Source: Rhizobium sp. RU20A
GTDB lineage: Bacteria > Pseudomonadota > Alphaproteobacteria > Rhizobiales > Rhizobiaceae
Length of the DNA: 64,000 nt
Assembly (NCBI RefSeq): GCF_900155885.1
Contig: NZ_FTMB01000009.1
Coordinates: 86,467 to 150,466, forward strand
Direction: 5' to 3'
Every line of letters begins with the position of its first letter. Position 1 is the first letter of the stretch. Shown here one piece after another: positions 44,374 to 52,488 of the stretch. The notes beneath the pieces are model-generated. The model worked only from the letters and a program-made list of their open reading frames with translations. It was not told the DNA's origin and made no database searches. A program made the position numbers and the translations under genes.

Positions 44374-45507
44374 TCACAGCGCCAGCATGTTCCGGTCGAT
44401 CTCGCCGATGGAGCGGGCGCCGGTCAGCGTCATCGCAACGCGCATTTCCTTCGCGACAAGGTCGAGCAGATTGGCAACGCCTGCCTCGCCACCGGCGGCC
44501 AGCGCATAGATGAAGGCGCGGCCGAGCATGACGGCATCGGCGCCGAGCGCGAGCATGCGCACCACGTCGAGGCCGGAGCGAATGCCGGAATCGGCAAGGA
44601 TCTTCATCTCGCCCTTCACCGCATCGGCGATCTCGGGCAGGGCCCGTGCGGTCGAGCGCACGCCGTCGAGCTGCCGGCCGCCATGGTTGGAAACGACGAT
44701 GCCGTCGGCGCCGAAGCGCACCGCATCGCGCGCATCCTCCGCGTCCAGAATGCCCTTGATGATCATCGGGCCCTTCCAGAAATCGCGGATCCATTCGAGG
44801 TCCTTCCACGAGATCGACGGATCGAAATTGTTGGCGAGCCAGCCGATATAGTCCTCGAGCTTCGTCGGCTGGCCGCGATAGGCGGAGATGTTGCCGAGGT
44901 CGTGCGGCCGCCCCATCAGGCCGACGTCGAAGGCCCATTGCGGATGCAGGACCGCCTGCAGCATGCGCCGGAAGGCGGCATTCGGGCCGGACATGCCGGA
45001 ATGGGCGTCGCGGTAGCGCGAGCCGGGGGTCGGCATGTCCACGGTGAAGACCAGCGTCGTGATGCCGGCCGCCATGGCGCGCTCCAGCGCGTTTTTCATG
45101 AAGCCGCGATCCTTCAGCACGTAGAGCTGGAACCAGATCGGCGCCGCCGACGCCTTCTGCACCTCTTCGATGGGGCAGACCGAGACGGTGGAAAGCGTCA
45201 GCGGAATGCCGCGCGCGGTCGCCGCGCGCGCCGCCTGCACCTCGCCGCGCCTTGCATACATGCCCGTCAGCCCGACGGGCGCCAGCGCGACCGGCATGGC
45301 GAGGGTGCGGCCGAAAAGCTCGGTCGTCAGGCTGAGGCTCTCGACATTCTTCAAGACCCGCTGGCGCAGCGCGATCTCGGAGAGGTCGGAAACATTGTGC
45401 TTGAGCGTATGCTCGGCATTGGCGCCCCCATCGATATAATGAAACAGGAAGGGCGGCAGGCGGCGGCGGGCCGCCTCGCGGTAGTCGGTCGGGGACGAAA
45501 TGATCAT
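44374..45507 (-). CDS. lldD: L-lactate dehydrogenase, FMN-dependent
   Basis: A 377-residue alpha-hydroxy-acid oxidase/dehydrogenase, matching LldD length. It oxidises L-lactate to pyruvate at the membrane. The family end [14 protein letters not shown] carries the catalytic His and Arg, with [29 protein letters not shown] for FMN phosphate. The N terminus [29 protein letters not shown] is typical. It is directly downstream of the FadR-type regulator (three-base gap), so both are one transcript governed by the two palindromes upstream. Confidence 0.95.
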   Translation of the reverse strand: MIISSPTDYREAARRRLPPFLFHYIDGGANAEHTLKHNVSDLSEIALRQRVLKNVESLSLTTELFGRTLAMPVALAPVGLTGMYARRGEVQAARAATARGIPLTLSTVSVCPIEEVQKASAAPIWFQLYVLKDRGFMKNALERAMAAGITTLVFTVDMPTPGSRYRDAHSGMSGPNAAFRRMLQAVLHPQWAFDVGLMGRPHDLGNISAYRGQPTKLEDYIGWLANNFDPSISWKDLEWIRDFWKGPMIIKGILDAEDARDAVRFGADGIVVSNHGGRQLDGVRSTARALPEIADAVKGEMKILADSGIRSGLDVVRMLALGADAVMLGRAFIYALAAGGEAGVANLLDLVAKEMRVAMTLTGARSIGEIDRNMLAL

Positions 45508-45510
45508 CGG

Positions 45511-46332
45511 TCAGCTCCTCGGGTGTGTCCCGCGACGAAGCGCGTCGGCGCGCTCGATGCGCGCCCGTTCCTCGTCGAGGGTCCGGATGGTTTGGGCAAC
45601 GAAATCGATGTGGGTGTCGGAGGCAAGGCGTGCGGCATCCGCATCGCCGGCCGCGATCGCCTCAACGAGGGCCTGGTGCTGGTCGCTCAGGCGCTCGAAG
45701 GTGCGGGGCACGACATAGAGCTTGTCGAGGCTTTGCGAGATGCTGCTTTGCAGGAGGCCGAACATGCTCGACATGACCGAGCGCAGCACGGCATTGTGCG
45801 AGGCATCGGCGATGGCGAGGTGAAAGGCCGCATCCGCACGGGCCTCGGCTGCGGCATCGCCTTTCTGGTGGCCCTCTGCCAGCGCGTCGAAACAGCGGCG
45901 GATGGCGTCGATGTCGGCAGGCCTGGCGCGCTGGGCCGCGTGATAGGCGGCCTGGCCCTCGAGGCCGCGCCGCACCTCCAGAACGTCGTGGCCAAAGCCG
46001 GGATTGCCGGCGACCAGCGGCGTCAGCGGATCGACGATGGTCGTATGCGTCCAGCGCGCCGCCGCCGGCTCGGCGATGATGTTGCCGCCCTTGCGGATGA
46101 CAACCCGCCCGCGGGCGGCAAGGCGCAACAGCGCCTCCCGCAGGCTGTTGCGCGAGACGCCGAGGCACTCGGCCAGCGCCCGCTCCGAGGGAAGGCGATC
46201 GCCGACGGCAAGGCGGCCCTCCACGATCAGCGCCTCGATGGTACGCTCCACCCTGTCCGTCACGCTCGTTGCGGGCGCGGCGTCGGATGTCGGGATCGTA
46301 TCGGCCTCAGCTTTCGTCACGGTCTTGTCCAT
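45511..46332 (-). CDS. lldR: FadR-type GntR regulator of lactate use
   Basis: A 273-residue GntR regulator. The winged helix (RLPSERALAECLGVSRNSLREALLRLAARG, about residues 50-80) is followed by an FCD effector domain with metal-binding His residues (ADAAFHLAIADASHN, SDQHQALVEAI). ATG 46332 (MDKTVTK) is chosen over the longer reading from 46404, which overlaps the operator region. It lies upstream of lldD in the same direction. Two palindromic GGTA/TACC sites lie upstream, as for LldR/PdhR-type repressors, which respond to lactate or pyruvate. Confidence 0.92.
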   Translation of the reverse strand: MDKTVTKAEADTIPTSDAAPATSVTDRVERTIEALIVEGRLAVGDRLPSERALAECLGVSRNSLREALLRLAARGRVVIRKGGNIIAEPAAARWTHTTIVDPLTPLVAGNPGFGHDVLEVRRGLEGQAAYHAAQRARPADIDAIRRCFDALAEGHQKGDAAAEARADAAFHLAIADASHNAVLRSVMSSMFGLLQSSISQSLDKLYVVPRTFERLSDQHQALVEAIAAGDADAARLASDTHIDFVAQTIRTLDEERARIERADALRRGTHPRS

Positions 46333-46412
46333 CTGGCGGGTCCTTGAAATGCCAGCCGGATCACGGCCCGCAGGGTCCGAAGTCCGCTTCCAGAACACCT
46401 TCACTCATTGGC

Positions 46413-46430
46413 CCTACCAAATTTGGTAGG
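46413..46430. promoter_or_regulatory. LldR operator 1
   Basis: CCTACCAAATTTGGTAGG is a perfect 18-base palindrome 81 bases upstream of lldR. It contains the TTGGT/ACCAA halves bound by the LldR/PdhR branch of GntR regulators. Confidence 0.8.
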
Positions 46431-46502
46431 CTATGATGCCTGGTACGCCACTTCACCGCAGAAAGTCAATTCGGCACATGATATCCGACGTTCATTCCGG
46501 GT

Positions 46503-46517
46503 TTTGGTAGTACCAAA
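46503..46517. promoter_or_regulatory. LldR operator 2
   Basis: TTTGGTAGTACCAAA is a perfect 15-base inverted repeat (odd centre) with the same TTGGTA/TACCAA halves, about 88 bases from operator 1. Two sites flanking a promoter would allow looping, as reported for E. coli LldR. Confidence 0.75.
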
Positions 46518-46789
46518 GACAGATTAGATCCCGGTCTTGGTCCGATCCCGCCATGCCGGCGAACGCGCACCTAGGGCTCTATGGCTGATCCGGCGCAGAG
46601 GCTGAATGCTGGTGATGTCGCGGGTTGGAAACTGCTAGGCACGCGCCTATCAACGCCTGGACCCATCCAGCTGAAGTCAGTGCGTGAGATTGTTCCATAA
46701 GATGTCTTACGCCACATTTTGAGGGGGAAGAATTTTATATATATATATTTATCAATAATTTACGACGGTTTTCACCCTGCGCTCGCCCC
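46518..46789. other. Intergenic stretch with an AT-rich island
   Basis: No gene is evident. TAAGATGTCTTA (inverted TAAGA/TCTTA) lies at 46698-46709. A tract at about 46728-46767 is almost wholly A and T (repeated TA), which stands out against the GC-rich surroundings. It could serve as the end of the divergently placed GntR transcript, which reads into it, or be a small foreign remnant. Confidence 0.4.
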
Positions 46790-47470
46790 CTACGCCAGCA
46801 GGTGTTCCGCGATGCGTGCGGCTTCGGCGACGTGGGCCTTGCAGGCGGTGGCGGCGCCGTCGGGGTCGTTGCGGCAGATGGCCTCATAGATTTCACGGAT
46901 GCGGGCCGGGCCGGAGACGGTACGGTTGCTGGTGGACAGCGTCATGACGCGCAGGCGCGAGATGCGGCTGTTGAGGCGGCTGACGATGTCCCAGGCGATG
47001 TTGTGCCCGCTGGTTTCGAAGATGATCGCGTAGAAATCATGGGTGGCATCGAGAATGGCCGGGGGTGAGCTGTTCTTCGAGGTCCTGTCGAGCTCCTCCA
47101 GGACGGACTTCAGCCGCGCCTTGACCGCCGCATCGGCGCGTCGCGCGCAGTCGGCAACGGCGGTGGATTCCAGCGCTGCGCGGATCTCGTAGATCTGCCG
47201 CGCATCGTCCCAGGACAGCCGTGCGACCGTCGGCCCCTGCTTGGCAACGTTATCCACGAGTCCTTCCGACTCCAGGTGCCGTATGACCTCGCGGATGACG
47301 GAACGGGAGACGCCCAGCTGATCGCAGAGCGTGCGCTCCACCAGCCGCTGGCCCGGTTCGAACAGGCCCGAAATGATCGCGCGACGCAGGCGGTCGAGTG
47401 CGATTTCCCGCAGCGTTGCGGGCGGCGTTTCGATGCGGAGATCGGCGAGTTTGGGGTCTTGGCTGGACAT
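46790..47470 (-). CDS. GntR-family (FCD) repressor of the monooxygenase operon
   Basis: A 226-residue regulator with an N-terminal GntR winged helix (LRRAIISGLFEPGQRLVERTL, LGVSRSVIREVIRHLESEGLV) and an FCD ligand domain (ALESTAVADCARRAD, ATHDFYAIIFETSGHN, containing metal-site residues). ATG 47470 (MSSQDPK) is the start. It diverges from a nine-gene operon with only about 100 bases between, and that gap holds a GGTATACC palindrome. It most likely represses the operon until the substrate or an intermediate binds. Confidence 0.92.
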   Translation of the reverse strand: MSSQDPKLADLRIETPPATLREIALDRLRRAIISGLFEPGQRLVERTLCDQLGVSRSVIREVIRHLESEGLVDNVAKQGPTVARLSWDDARQIYEIRAALESTAVADCARRADAAVKARLKSVLEELDRTSKNSSPPAILDATHDFYAIIFETSGHNIAWDIVSRLNSRISRLRVMTLSTSNRTVSGPARIREIYEAICRNDPDGAATACKAHVAEAARIAEHLLA

Positions 47471-47508
47471 GCTTCGGTGTACCCGCAATTTTCTCCAGCG
47501 GCAAGGCC

Positions 47509-47533
47509 TTGACACGTCGTATTATGGTATACC
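47509..47533 (+). promoter_or_regulatory. Promoter/operator of the monooxygenase operon
   Basis: TTGACA (47509-47514) resembles a -35 element. The palindrome TATGGTATACCAA (core GGTATACC, 47526-47533) lies where the -10 would be. GGTATACC/TTGGTATACCAA sequences are typical FCD-GntR operators. The first gene's ribosome site follows 25 bases on, implying a very short leader. Confidence 0.6.
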
Positions 47534-47568
47534 AACATGTGAGCAGACAAAGACGACAGGAGGCAGCC

Positions 47569-48171
47569 TTGGCGCCGGTGATACGCAAAACCCTTCTCCA
47601 CGTGGAAACGACGCTCATCGAGGGTGGCAAGGCCGCGCCCGTGCCGCTGACGCTGATCGCGGCCATCGCTGTTGTGAAGAACCCCTGGGCCGGTCGCGGT
47701 TTTGTCGAAGACCTGAGGCCGGAGATCCGTGATGCGGCGCCGGTGCTCGGCGCGCTGCTGACCAAGATGATCCTCGATGCCGCCGGCTCCGGCGAGACGG
47801 TGGAGGCCTATGGCAAGGCGGCGGTCGTCGGCCTCGATGGCGAGGTCGAGCATGCCTCCGCCCTCATTCACACGCTGCGCTTTGGCAATCACTACCGCAC
47901 GGCCGTCGGTGCGAAGTCCTACCTCGCCTTCTGCAACACCCGCGGCGGCGCCAATGCGCCGATCATGATCCCGCTGATGGACAAGAACGACGAGGGCCGC
48001 CGCTCGCACTACCTGACCATTCAATGCGCCATCCCGGATGCGCCGGCCGCCGACGAGATCGTCGTTGCTCTCGGCGCCTCCATCGGGGGGCGCCCGCATC
48101 ACCGCATCGGCGACCGCTACCAGGACCTCAAGGAGCTCGGCAACGATGCCAGCAATCCCGCATCGGTCTGA
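47569..48171 (+). CDS. AA_synth-family protein (PF06684 type)
   Basis: A 200-residue protein of the family labelled 'amino acid synthesis', whose biochemical role is not established. It contains IRKTLLHVETTLIEGG, IAAIAVVKNPWAGRGFVEDL and GAKSYLAFCNTRGGANAPIMIPLMDKNDEGRRSHYLTIQCAI. The best start is TTG 47569, five bases after a perfect AGGAGG; GTG 47578 is the alternative. It overlaps the next gene by 26 bases. As first gene of a flavin-monooxygenase pathway it could handle a ring-opened or unstable intermediate, but that is inference from context only. Confidence 0.82.
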   Translation: MAPVIRKTLLHVETTLIEGGKAAPVPLTLIAAIAVVKNPWAGRGFVEDLRPEIRDAAPVLGALLTKMILDAAGSGETVEAYGKAAVVGLDGEVEHASALIHTLRFGNHYRTAVGAKSYLAFCNTRGGANAPIMIPLMDKNDEGRRSHYLTIQCAIPDAPAADEIVVALGASIGGRPHHRIGDRYQDLKELGNDASNPASV

Positions 48172-48967
48172 GACAGTCTCGGGCACGGCCTATGCCGTGA
48201 CGGGCAGCGGCGCGCCGCTGGTGCTGATCCACGGGGTCGGCATGCGGCTCGAAGCCTGGGCGCCGCAGATCGCGGCGCTGTCGGAACGCTTCGAGGTGAT
48301 CGCGCTCGATCTGCCCGGCCATGGCGAAAGCCGTCCGCTGCCGAAGGGCGCGACGCTCCCGGATTTCGTGGCGCGCATCGCGACTTTTCTGTCGGAGATT
48401 GATCGCGGCCCGGTCAGCATCGCCGGCCATTCCATGGGCGCGCTGATTGCGGGGGGCCTTGCCGCCGAGGTGCCCGGACAGGTGAGCCGCGTGGCGCTCC
48501 TGAACGGCGTCTATCGGCGCGATCCGGCGGCGCGTGCCGCCGTCGAGGCGCGAGCTGCCGAGATTTCCACCGGCGGCTTCGACCGCGAAGCGCCGCTTGC
48601 CCGCTGGTTCGGCTCCGATGGCGACCATGGGGCGGCGCGCGCACTCTGCGGGAAGCTGCTCGCCGAGGTCGACGCCGAGGGCTATGCCACCGCTTACGGC
48701 GCCTTCGCGACGGGCGACGCCGTCTACGCCGATCGCTGGCCGGATGTCGCCTGCCCCGCCCTCTTCCTCACCGGCGAGGGTGACCTCAATTCCTCCCCGG
48801 CCATGTCGCGGGCCATGGCGGTGGCCGCGCAGAACGGGCGGGCGCTGATCATTCCCGGCCACCGCCACATGGTGAACCTGACGGCGCCCGATCAGGTCAA
48901 TGCCGCCCTGATCGACTGGATGGGCTGGACGGTCTCGCAACGCAAGGAAGCCTGCCATGACGCATGA
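48146..48967 (+). CDS. Alpha/beta-hydrolase
   Basis: A 273-residue alpha/beta-fold hydrolase resembling RutD/PcaD-type enzymes. The oxyanion region is VLIHGVGMRLEAW, the nucleophile Ser is in AGHSMGAL, an acid candidate is in TGEGDLNSSP and the catalytic His is in PGHRHMVNL. ATG 48146 starts inside the previous gene, with AAGGAG upstream. It overlaps the flavin reductase gene by 11 bases. It probably hydrolyses an ester, amide or enol-lactone product of the pathway. Confidence 0.88.
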   Translation: MPAIPHRSETVSGTAYAVTGSGAPLVLIHGVGMRLEAWAPQIAALSERFEVIALDLPGHGESRPLPKGATLPDFVARIATFLSEIDRGPVSIAGHSMGALIAGGLAAEVPGQVSRVALLNGVYRRDPAARAAVEARAAEISTGGFDREAPLARWFGSDGDHGAARALCGKLLAEVDAEGYATAYGAFATGDAVYADRWPDVACPALFLTGEGDLNSSPAMSRAMAVAAQNGRALIIPGHRHMVNLTAPDQVNAALIDWMGWTVSQRKEACHDA

Positions 48968-49880
48968 TCCACGCCAGCTGCGCGATGCCTTCGGCGCTTT
49001 TCTCACCGGCGTTACCGTCGTCACCACCTTCAATGCCGAGGGCCAGCCGATTGGCTTTACGGCCAATTCCTTCACCAGCGTCTCGCTCGATCCCCCGCTC
49101 CTCCTCGTCTGCCTCGCCAAGACCTCGCGCAATTATGCCGCGGTCACCGAGGCGGCCGGCTTTGCGGTCAACATTCTCTCCGAAGCGCAGAAGGACGTGT
49201 CGAACACCTTTGCCCGCCCCGTCGAGGATCGTTTCGCCGCCGTTGACTGGCAGCGCGGCCCGTTCGGCTCCCCGGTCTTTTCAAGCGTTGCCGCCTGGTT
49301 CGACTGCGCCACCCATTCCGTCATCGATGCCGGCGACCATGCGATCCTGATCGGCCGGGTCGAGGCCTTCGAAAATTCCGGCCTGACCGGCCTTGGCTAT
49401 GCGCGCGGCGGTTACTTCCTGCCCGCACTCGCCGACAAGGTGCTGATTTCGGGCCAGGACATGCCGCAGGTGCTGGGCGCGGTCGCCGAGCGCGATGGCG
49501 CGGTGCTCTTGACCGAGACGGCCGATGGCGGCCTCGCCCTGCCGGCGCTGGAGCTTGGGGCCGGCGACGGTGTCGATGCGCTCGCCGCCCATCTTGTGTC
49601 CCTCTCCGGCCTGCCGGTGCAGCCGGGCCTCGTCTATTCCATCTACGAGGACACGCGGGCGCGCCGCCAGCATGTGATCTATCGTGCGACCCTTGGAGAT
49701 GGCGCGGCCACGGGCGGCGTGTTCTTCCCCGTCGAGGCGCTGCCGCTGGAGCGCATTGCGGATGGCGCGACGCGCGATGTGCTGAAGCGCTATGCGGCGG
49801 AACAGAGCCTCGGCAATTTCGGGGTCTATGTCGGAAATCAGGAAAGAGGCCGGGTGCATGCCCAGCCGGTCAGGAGCTAG
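48957..49880 (+). CDS. Flavin reductase with a C-terminal Nudix-like extension
   Basis: A 307-residue protein. Residues 1-165 form a flavin-reductase (RutF/HpaC-like) domain: LRDAFGAFLTGVTVVTT, GFTANSFTSVSLDPPLLLVC, FAVNILSEAQKDVSNTFA, DHAILIGRVEAF. It would feed reduced FMN to the adjacent luciferase-like monooxygenase. The remaining 140 residues (GAVAERDGAVLLTETADGG, ALPALELGAGDGVDALAAHL then VSLSGLPV) follow the pattern of a Nudix fold, but the REXXEE catalytic box is missing. Normal reductases of this family are about 165-190 residues, so the tail is an unusual fusion, perhaps a binding domain. Confidence 0.88.
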   Translation: MTHDPRQLRDAFGAFLTGVTVVTTFNAEGQPIGFTANSFTSVSLDPPLLLVCLAKTSRNYAAVTEAAGFAVNILSEAQKDVSNTFARPVEDRFAAVDWQRGPFGSPVFSSVAAWFDCATHSVIDAGDHAILIGRVEAFENSGLTGLGYARGGYFLPALADKVLISGQDMPQVLGAVAERDGAVLLTETADGGLALPALELGAGDGVDALAAHLVSLSGLPVQPGLVYSIYEDTRARRQHVIYRATLGDGAATGGVFFPVEALPLERIADGATRDVLKRYAAEQSLGNFGVYVGNQERGRVHAQPVRS

Positions 49881-49883
49881 TCG

Positions 49884-50921
49884 ATGAAGTTCTCGCTCTT
49901 CGTTCACATGGAACGGCTCGATGCCGGCCAGACGCATCAGGAACTCTACGAGGAGTTCATCGCGCTGTGCGAGATCGCCGATCGCGGTGGCATGCACGCC
50001 ATCTGGACCGGCGAGCATCACGGCATGGATTTCACCATCGCGCCGAACCCGTTCATCAATCTTGCCGATCTCGCGCGCCGCACCAGGAATGTGCGCCTCG
50101 GCACCGGCACGGTGATCGCGCCCTTCTGGCACCCGATCAAGCTTGCCGGCGAAGCAGCGATGACCGACATCGTCTCCGGCGGCCGGCTCGATATCGGCAT
50201 TGCCCGCGGCGCCTATGGCTTCGAATACGAGCGGCTGCATCCCGGCCTCGACGCCTGGGGCGCGGGCCAGCGCATGCGCGAGTTGATCCCGGCCGTCAAG
50301 GGCCTGTGGGCCGGCGACTATGCCCATGATGGCGAGTTCTGGAAATTCCCGGCCACCACCTCGGCCCCGAAGCCCGTGCAGGCGCCGCATCCGCCGATCT
50401 GGGTGGCGGCGCGCGATCCGAACAGCCATGAATTTGCGGTGGCGAACGGCTGCAACGTGCAGGTGACGCCGCTGTGGAACGGTGACGGCGAGATCGAAAG
50501 CCTGATGGGCCGCTTCAACACGGCCTGCGAAAAGGCCCCAGAGGTCGAGCGCCCGAAGATCATGCTGCTGCTGCACACCTATGTGGGCTCGGATGCCGAC
50601 GACGTGGAGCAGGCTGCGCGCGAGGTCAGCGTCTACTACAATTACTTCTTCGCCTGGTTCAAGAACGAACGGCCGATCCATCAGGGTCTCATCGCCCGCC
50701 TCAGCGAGGAGGAGATCGCCGCCAACACCAATCTCTCTCCTGCCGTGATGAAGGCCAACATGCCGATCGGCACGTCGGACGAGGTGATCGCGCGCCTCAA
50801 GGCCTACGAGGCACTCGGCTACGACGAATATTCCTTCTGGATCGACACCGGCATGACGTTCGAGCGCAAGAAGGCCTCGCTCGAACGCTTCATCGCCGAG
50901 GTCATGCCGGCCTTCCGGTAA
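49884..50921 (+). CDS. Luciferase-like (LLM) flavin-dependent monooxygenase
   Basis: A 345-residue TIM-barrel monooxygenase of the bacterial luciferase family, which uses FMNH2 from a partner reductase to oxygenate its substrate. Visible features include EIADRGGMHAIWTGEHHGMD, TRNVRLGTGTVIAPFWHPIKLAGEAAMTDIVSGGRLDIGIARG and PIWVAARDPNSHEFA. It starts three bases after the reductase gene. In the Rut system the equivalent protein (RutA) opens the uracil ring; here the substrate is unknown. Confidence 0.92.
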   Translation: MKFSLFVHMERLDAGQTHQELYEEFIALCEIADRGGMHAIWTGEHHGMDFTIAPNPFINLADLARRTRNVRLGTGTVIAPFWHPIKLAGEAAMTDIVSGGRLDIGIARGAYGFEYERLHPGLDAWGAGQRMRELIPAVKGLWAGDYAHDGEFWKFPATTSAPKPVQAPHPPIWVAARDPNSHEFAVANGCNVQVTPLWNGDGEIESLMGRFNTACEKAPEVERPKIMLLLHTYVGSDADDVEQAAREVSVYYNYFFAWFKNERPIHQGLIARLSEEEIAANTNLSPAVMKANMPIGTSDEVIARLKAYEALGYDEYSFWIDTGMTFERKKASLERFIAEVMPAFR

Positions 50922-50931
50922 GGAGAAAAAG

Positions 50932-52395
50932 ATGCAGCGTTTCCAGCAGTATATTGACGGCGCCTTCGAGGATGGCAGTGCCCGTTTCGACAGCCTCGAC
51001 CCCGCAACCGGCACGGTCTGGGCCGATATGCCGGAGGCGCGCGAAGGCGATGTCGACCGGGCGGTCAGGGCTGCGGAACGCGCGCTTTGCGAAGGCCCCT
51101 GGGCGACGATGACGGCGACGCAGCGCGGCAAGCTGCTTTACCGTCTGGCGGACCTCGTCGCCGCGCGGGCCTCGGTGCTCGCCGAGCTCGAGACCCGCGA
51201 CACCGGCAAGATCATCCGCGAGACTTCCGCGCAGATCGCCTATGTCGCGGACTACTACCGCTATTACGCCGGCCTCGCCGACAAGATCGAGGGCAGCACG
51301 CTGCCGATCGACAAGCCGGACATGGATGTGTGGCTGCGCCGCGAGCCGGTCGGCGTCGTCGCGGCCATCGTTCCCTGGAACAGCCAGCTCTTCCTTTCCG
51401 CGGTCAAGCTCGGCCCGGCGCTCGCCGCCGGCTGCACGCTGGTGGTCAAGGCCTCCGAAGACGGTCCGGCGCCGCTGCTCGAATTTGCCCGGCTCGTGCA
51501 TGAGGCCGGCTTCCCCGCCGGTGTCGTCAACGTCATCACCGGCTTCGGCCCCTCCTGCGGCGCGGCGCTGACCCGCCATCCGGGCGTCGCCCACATCGCC
51601 TTCACCGGTGGTCCGGCCACGGCCGCGACGGTGGTGCGCAATTCCGCCGAAAACCTCGCCAGCACCTCGCTGGAGCTCGGCGGCAAATCGCCCTTCATCG
51701 TCTTTGCCGATGCCGATCTCGAAAGCGCCGCCAATGCGCAGGTCGCCGGCATCTTCGCCGCCACCGGCCAGTCCTGCGTGGCCGGCTCGCGCCTTCTCGT
51801 CGAGCGCTCCATCAAGGACCGCTTCCTCGCCATCCTCAAGAGCCGCGCGGAGGCCGTCGCGATCGGCTCGCCGCTCGACATGGCAACGGAAGTCGGCCCG
51901 CTCTGCACCGGGCGCCAGCGCAAGCTGATCGAGAGCGTCGTCGCCGCCTCGCTCGAGGCCGGGGCAAAGCTTGTGGCCGGCGGCAGCCGCCCGAAGGAGG
52001 AGGGCTTTTACTATGCCCCGACCATTCTCGACTGCGACGGCGTGACCTCGCCCTCCGTCGAGACCGAACTCTTCGGCCCGGTTCTTTCCGTTCTCTCCTT
52101 CGAGACCGAAGAGGAGGCCGTGCAACTGGCCAACGCGACCCGTTTCGGCTTGGCGGCCGGGGTCTTCACCCAGAACCTTGCCCGCGCGCATCGCATGATC
52201 CGCAAGATCCGCTCCGGCATCGTCTGGGTCAACACCTACCGCGCCGTCTCGCCCATCGCGCCCTTCGGCGGCTTCGGCCAGTCCGGCCATGGCCGCGAAG
52301 GCGGGCTTGCCGCTGCGCTCGACTACACCCGCACCAAGACCGTCTGGGTCCGGACATCAGATGATCCGATCCCCGACCCCTTCGTGATGCGGTAA
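50932..52395 (+). CDS. NAD(P)+-dependent aldehyde dehydrogenase
   Basis: A 487-residue aldehyde dehydrogenase. Catalytic Glu is in LELGGKSPFIVF and nucleophilic Cys in AATGQSCVAGSRLLV, with VAAIVPWNSQLFLSAVKLGPAL for the cofactor. The tail FGGFGQSGHGREGGLAA is typical. It likely oxidises an aldehyde formed by the monooxygenase or hydrolase to a carboxylic acid. RBS AAGGAG lies just before ATG 50932, 10 bases after the monooxygenase stop. Confidence 0.93.
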   Translation: MQRFQQYIDGAFEDGSARFDSLDPATGTVWADMPEAREGDVDRAVRAAERALCEGPWATMTATQRGKLLYRLADLVAARASVLAELETRDTGKIIRETSAQIAYVADYYRYYAGLADKIEGSTLPIDKPDMDVWLRREPVGVVAAIVPWNSQLFLSAVKLGPALAAGCTLVVKASEDGPAPLLEFARLVHEAGFPAGVVNVITGFGPSCGAALTRHPGVAHIAFTGGPATAATVVRNSAENLASTSLELGGKSPFIVFADADLESAANAQVAGIFAATGQSCVAGSRLLVERSIKDRFLAILKSRAEAVAIGSPLDMATEVGPLCTGRQRKLIESVVAASLEAGAKLVAGGSRPKEEGFYYAPTILDCDGVTSPSVETELFGPVLSVLSFETEEEAVQLANATRFGLAAGVFTQNLARAHRMIRKIRSGIVWVNTYRAVSPIAPFGGFGQSGHGREGGLAAALDYTRTKTVWVRTSDDPIPDPFVMR

Positions 52396-52488
52396 TGTCC
52401 TGCCCCGACGCCGGGAGAAAAGGGCGCGGGGCCGACGATCATGCCGAGACCACTCGAACCATCAAGAACGTGAAAAAAGGGGAATGAC

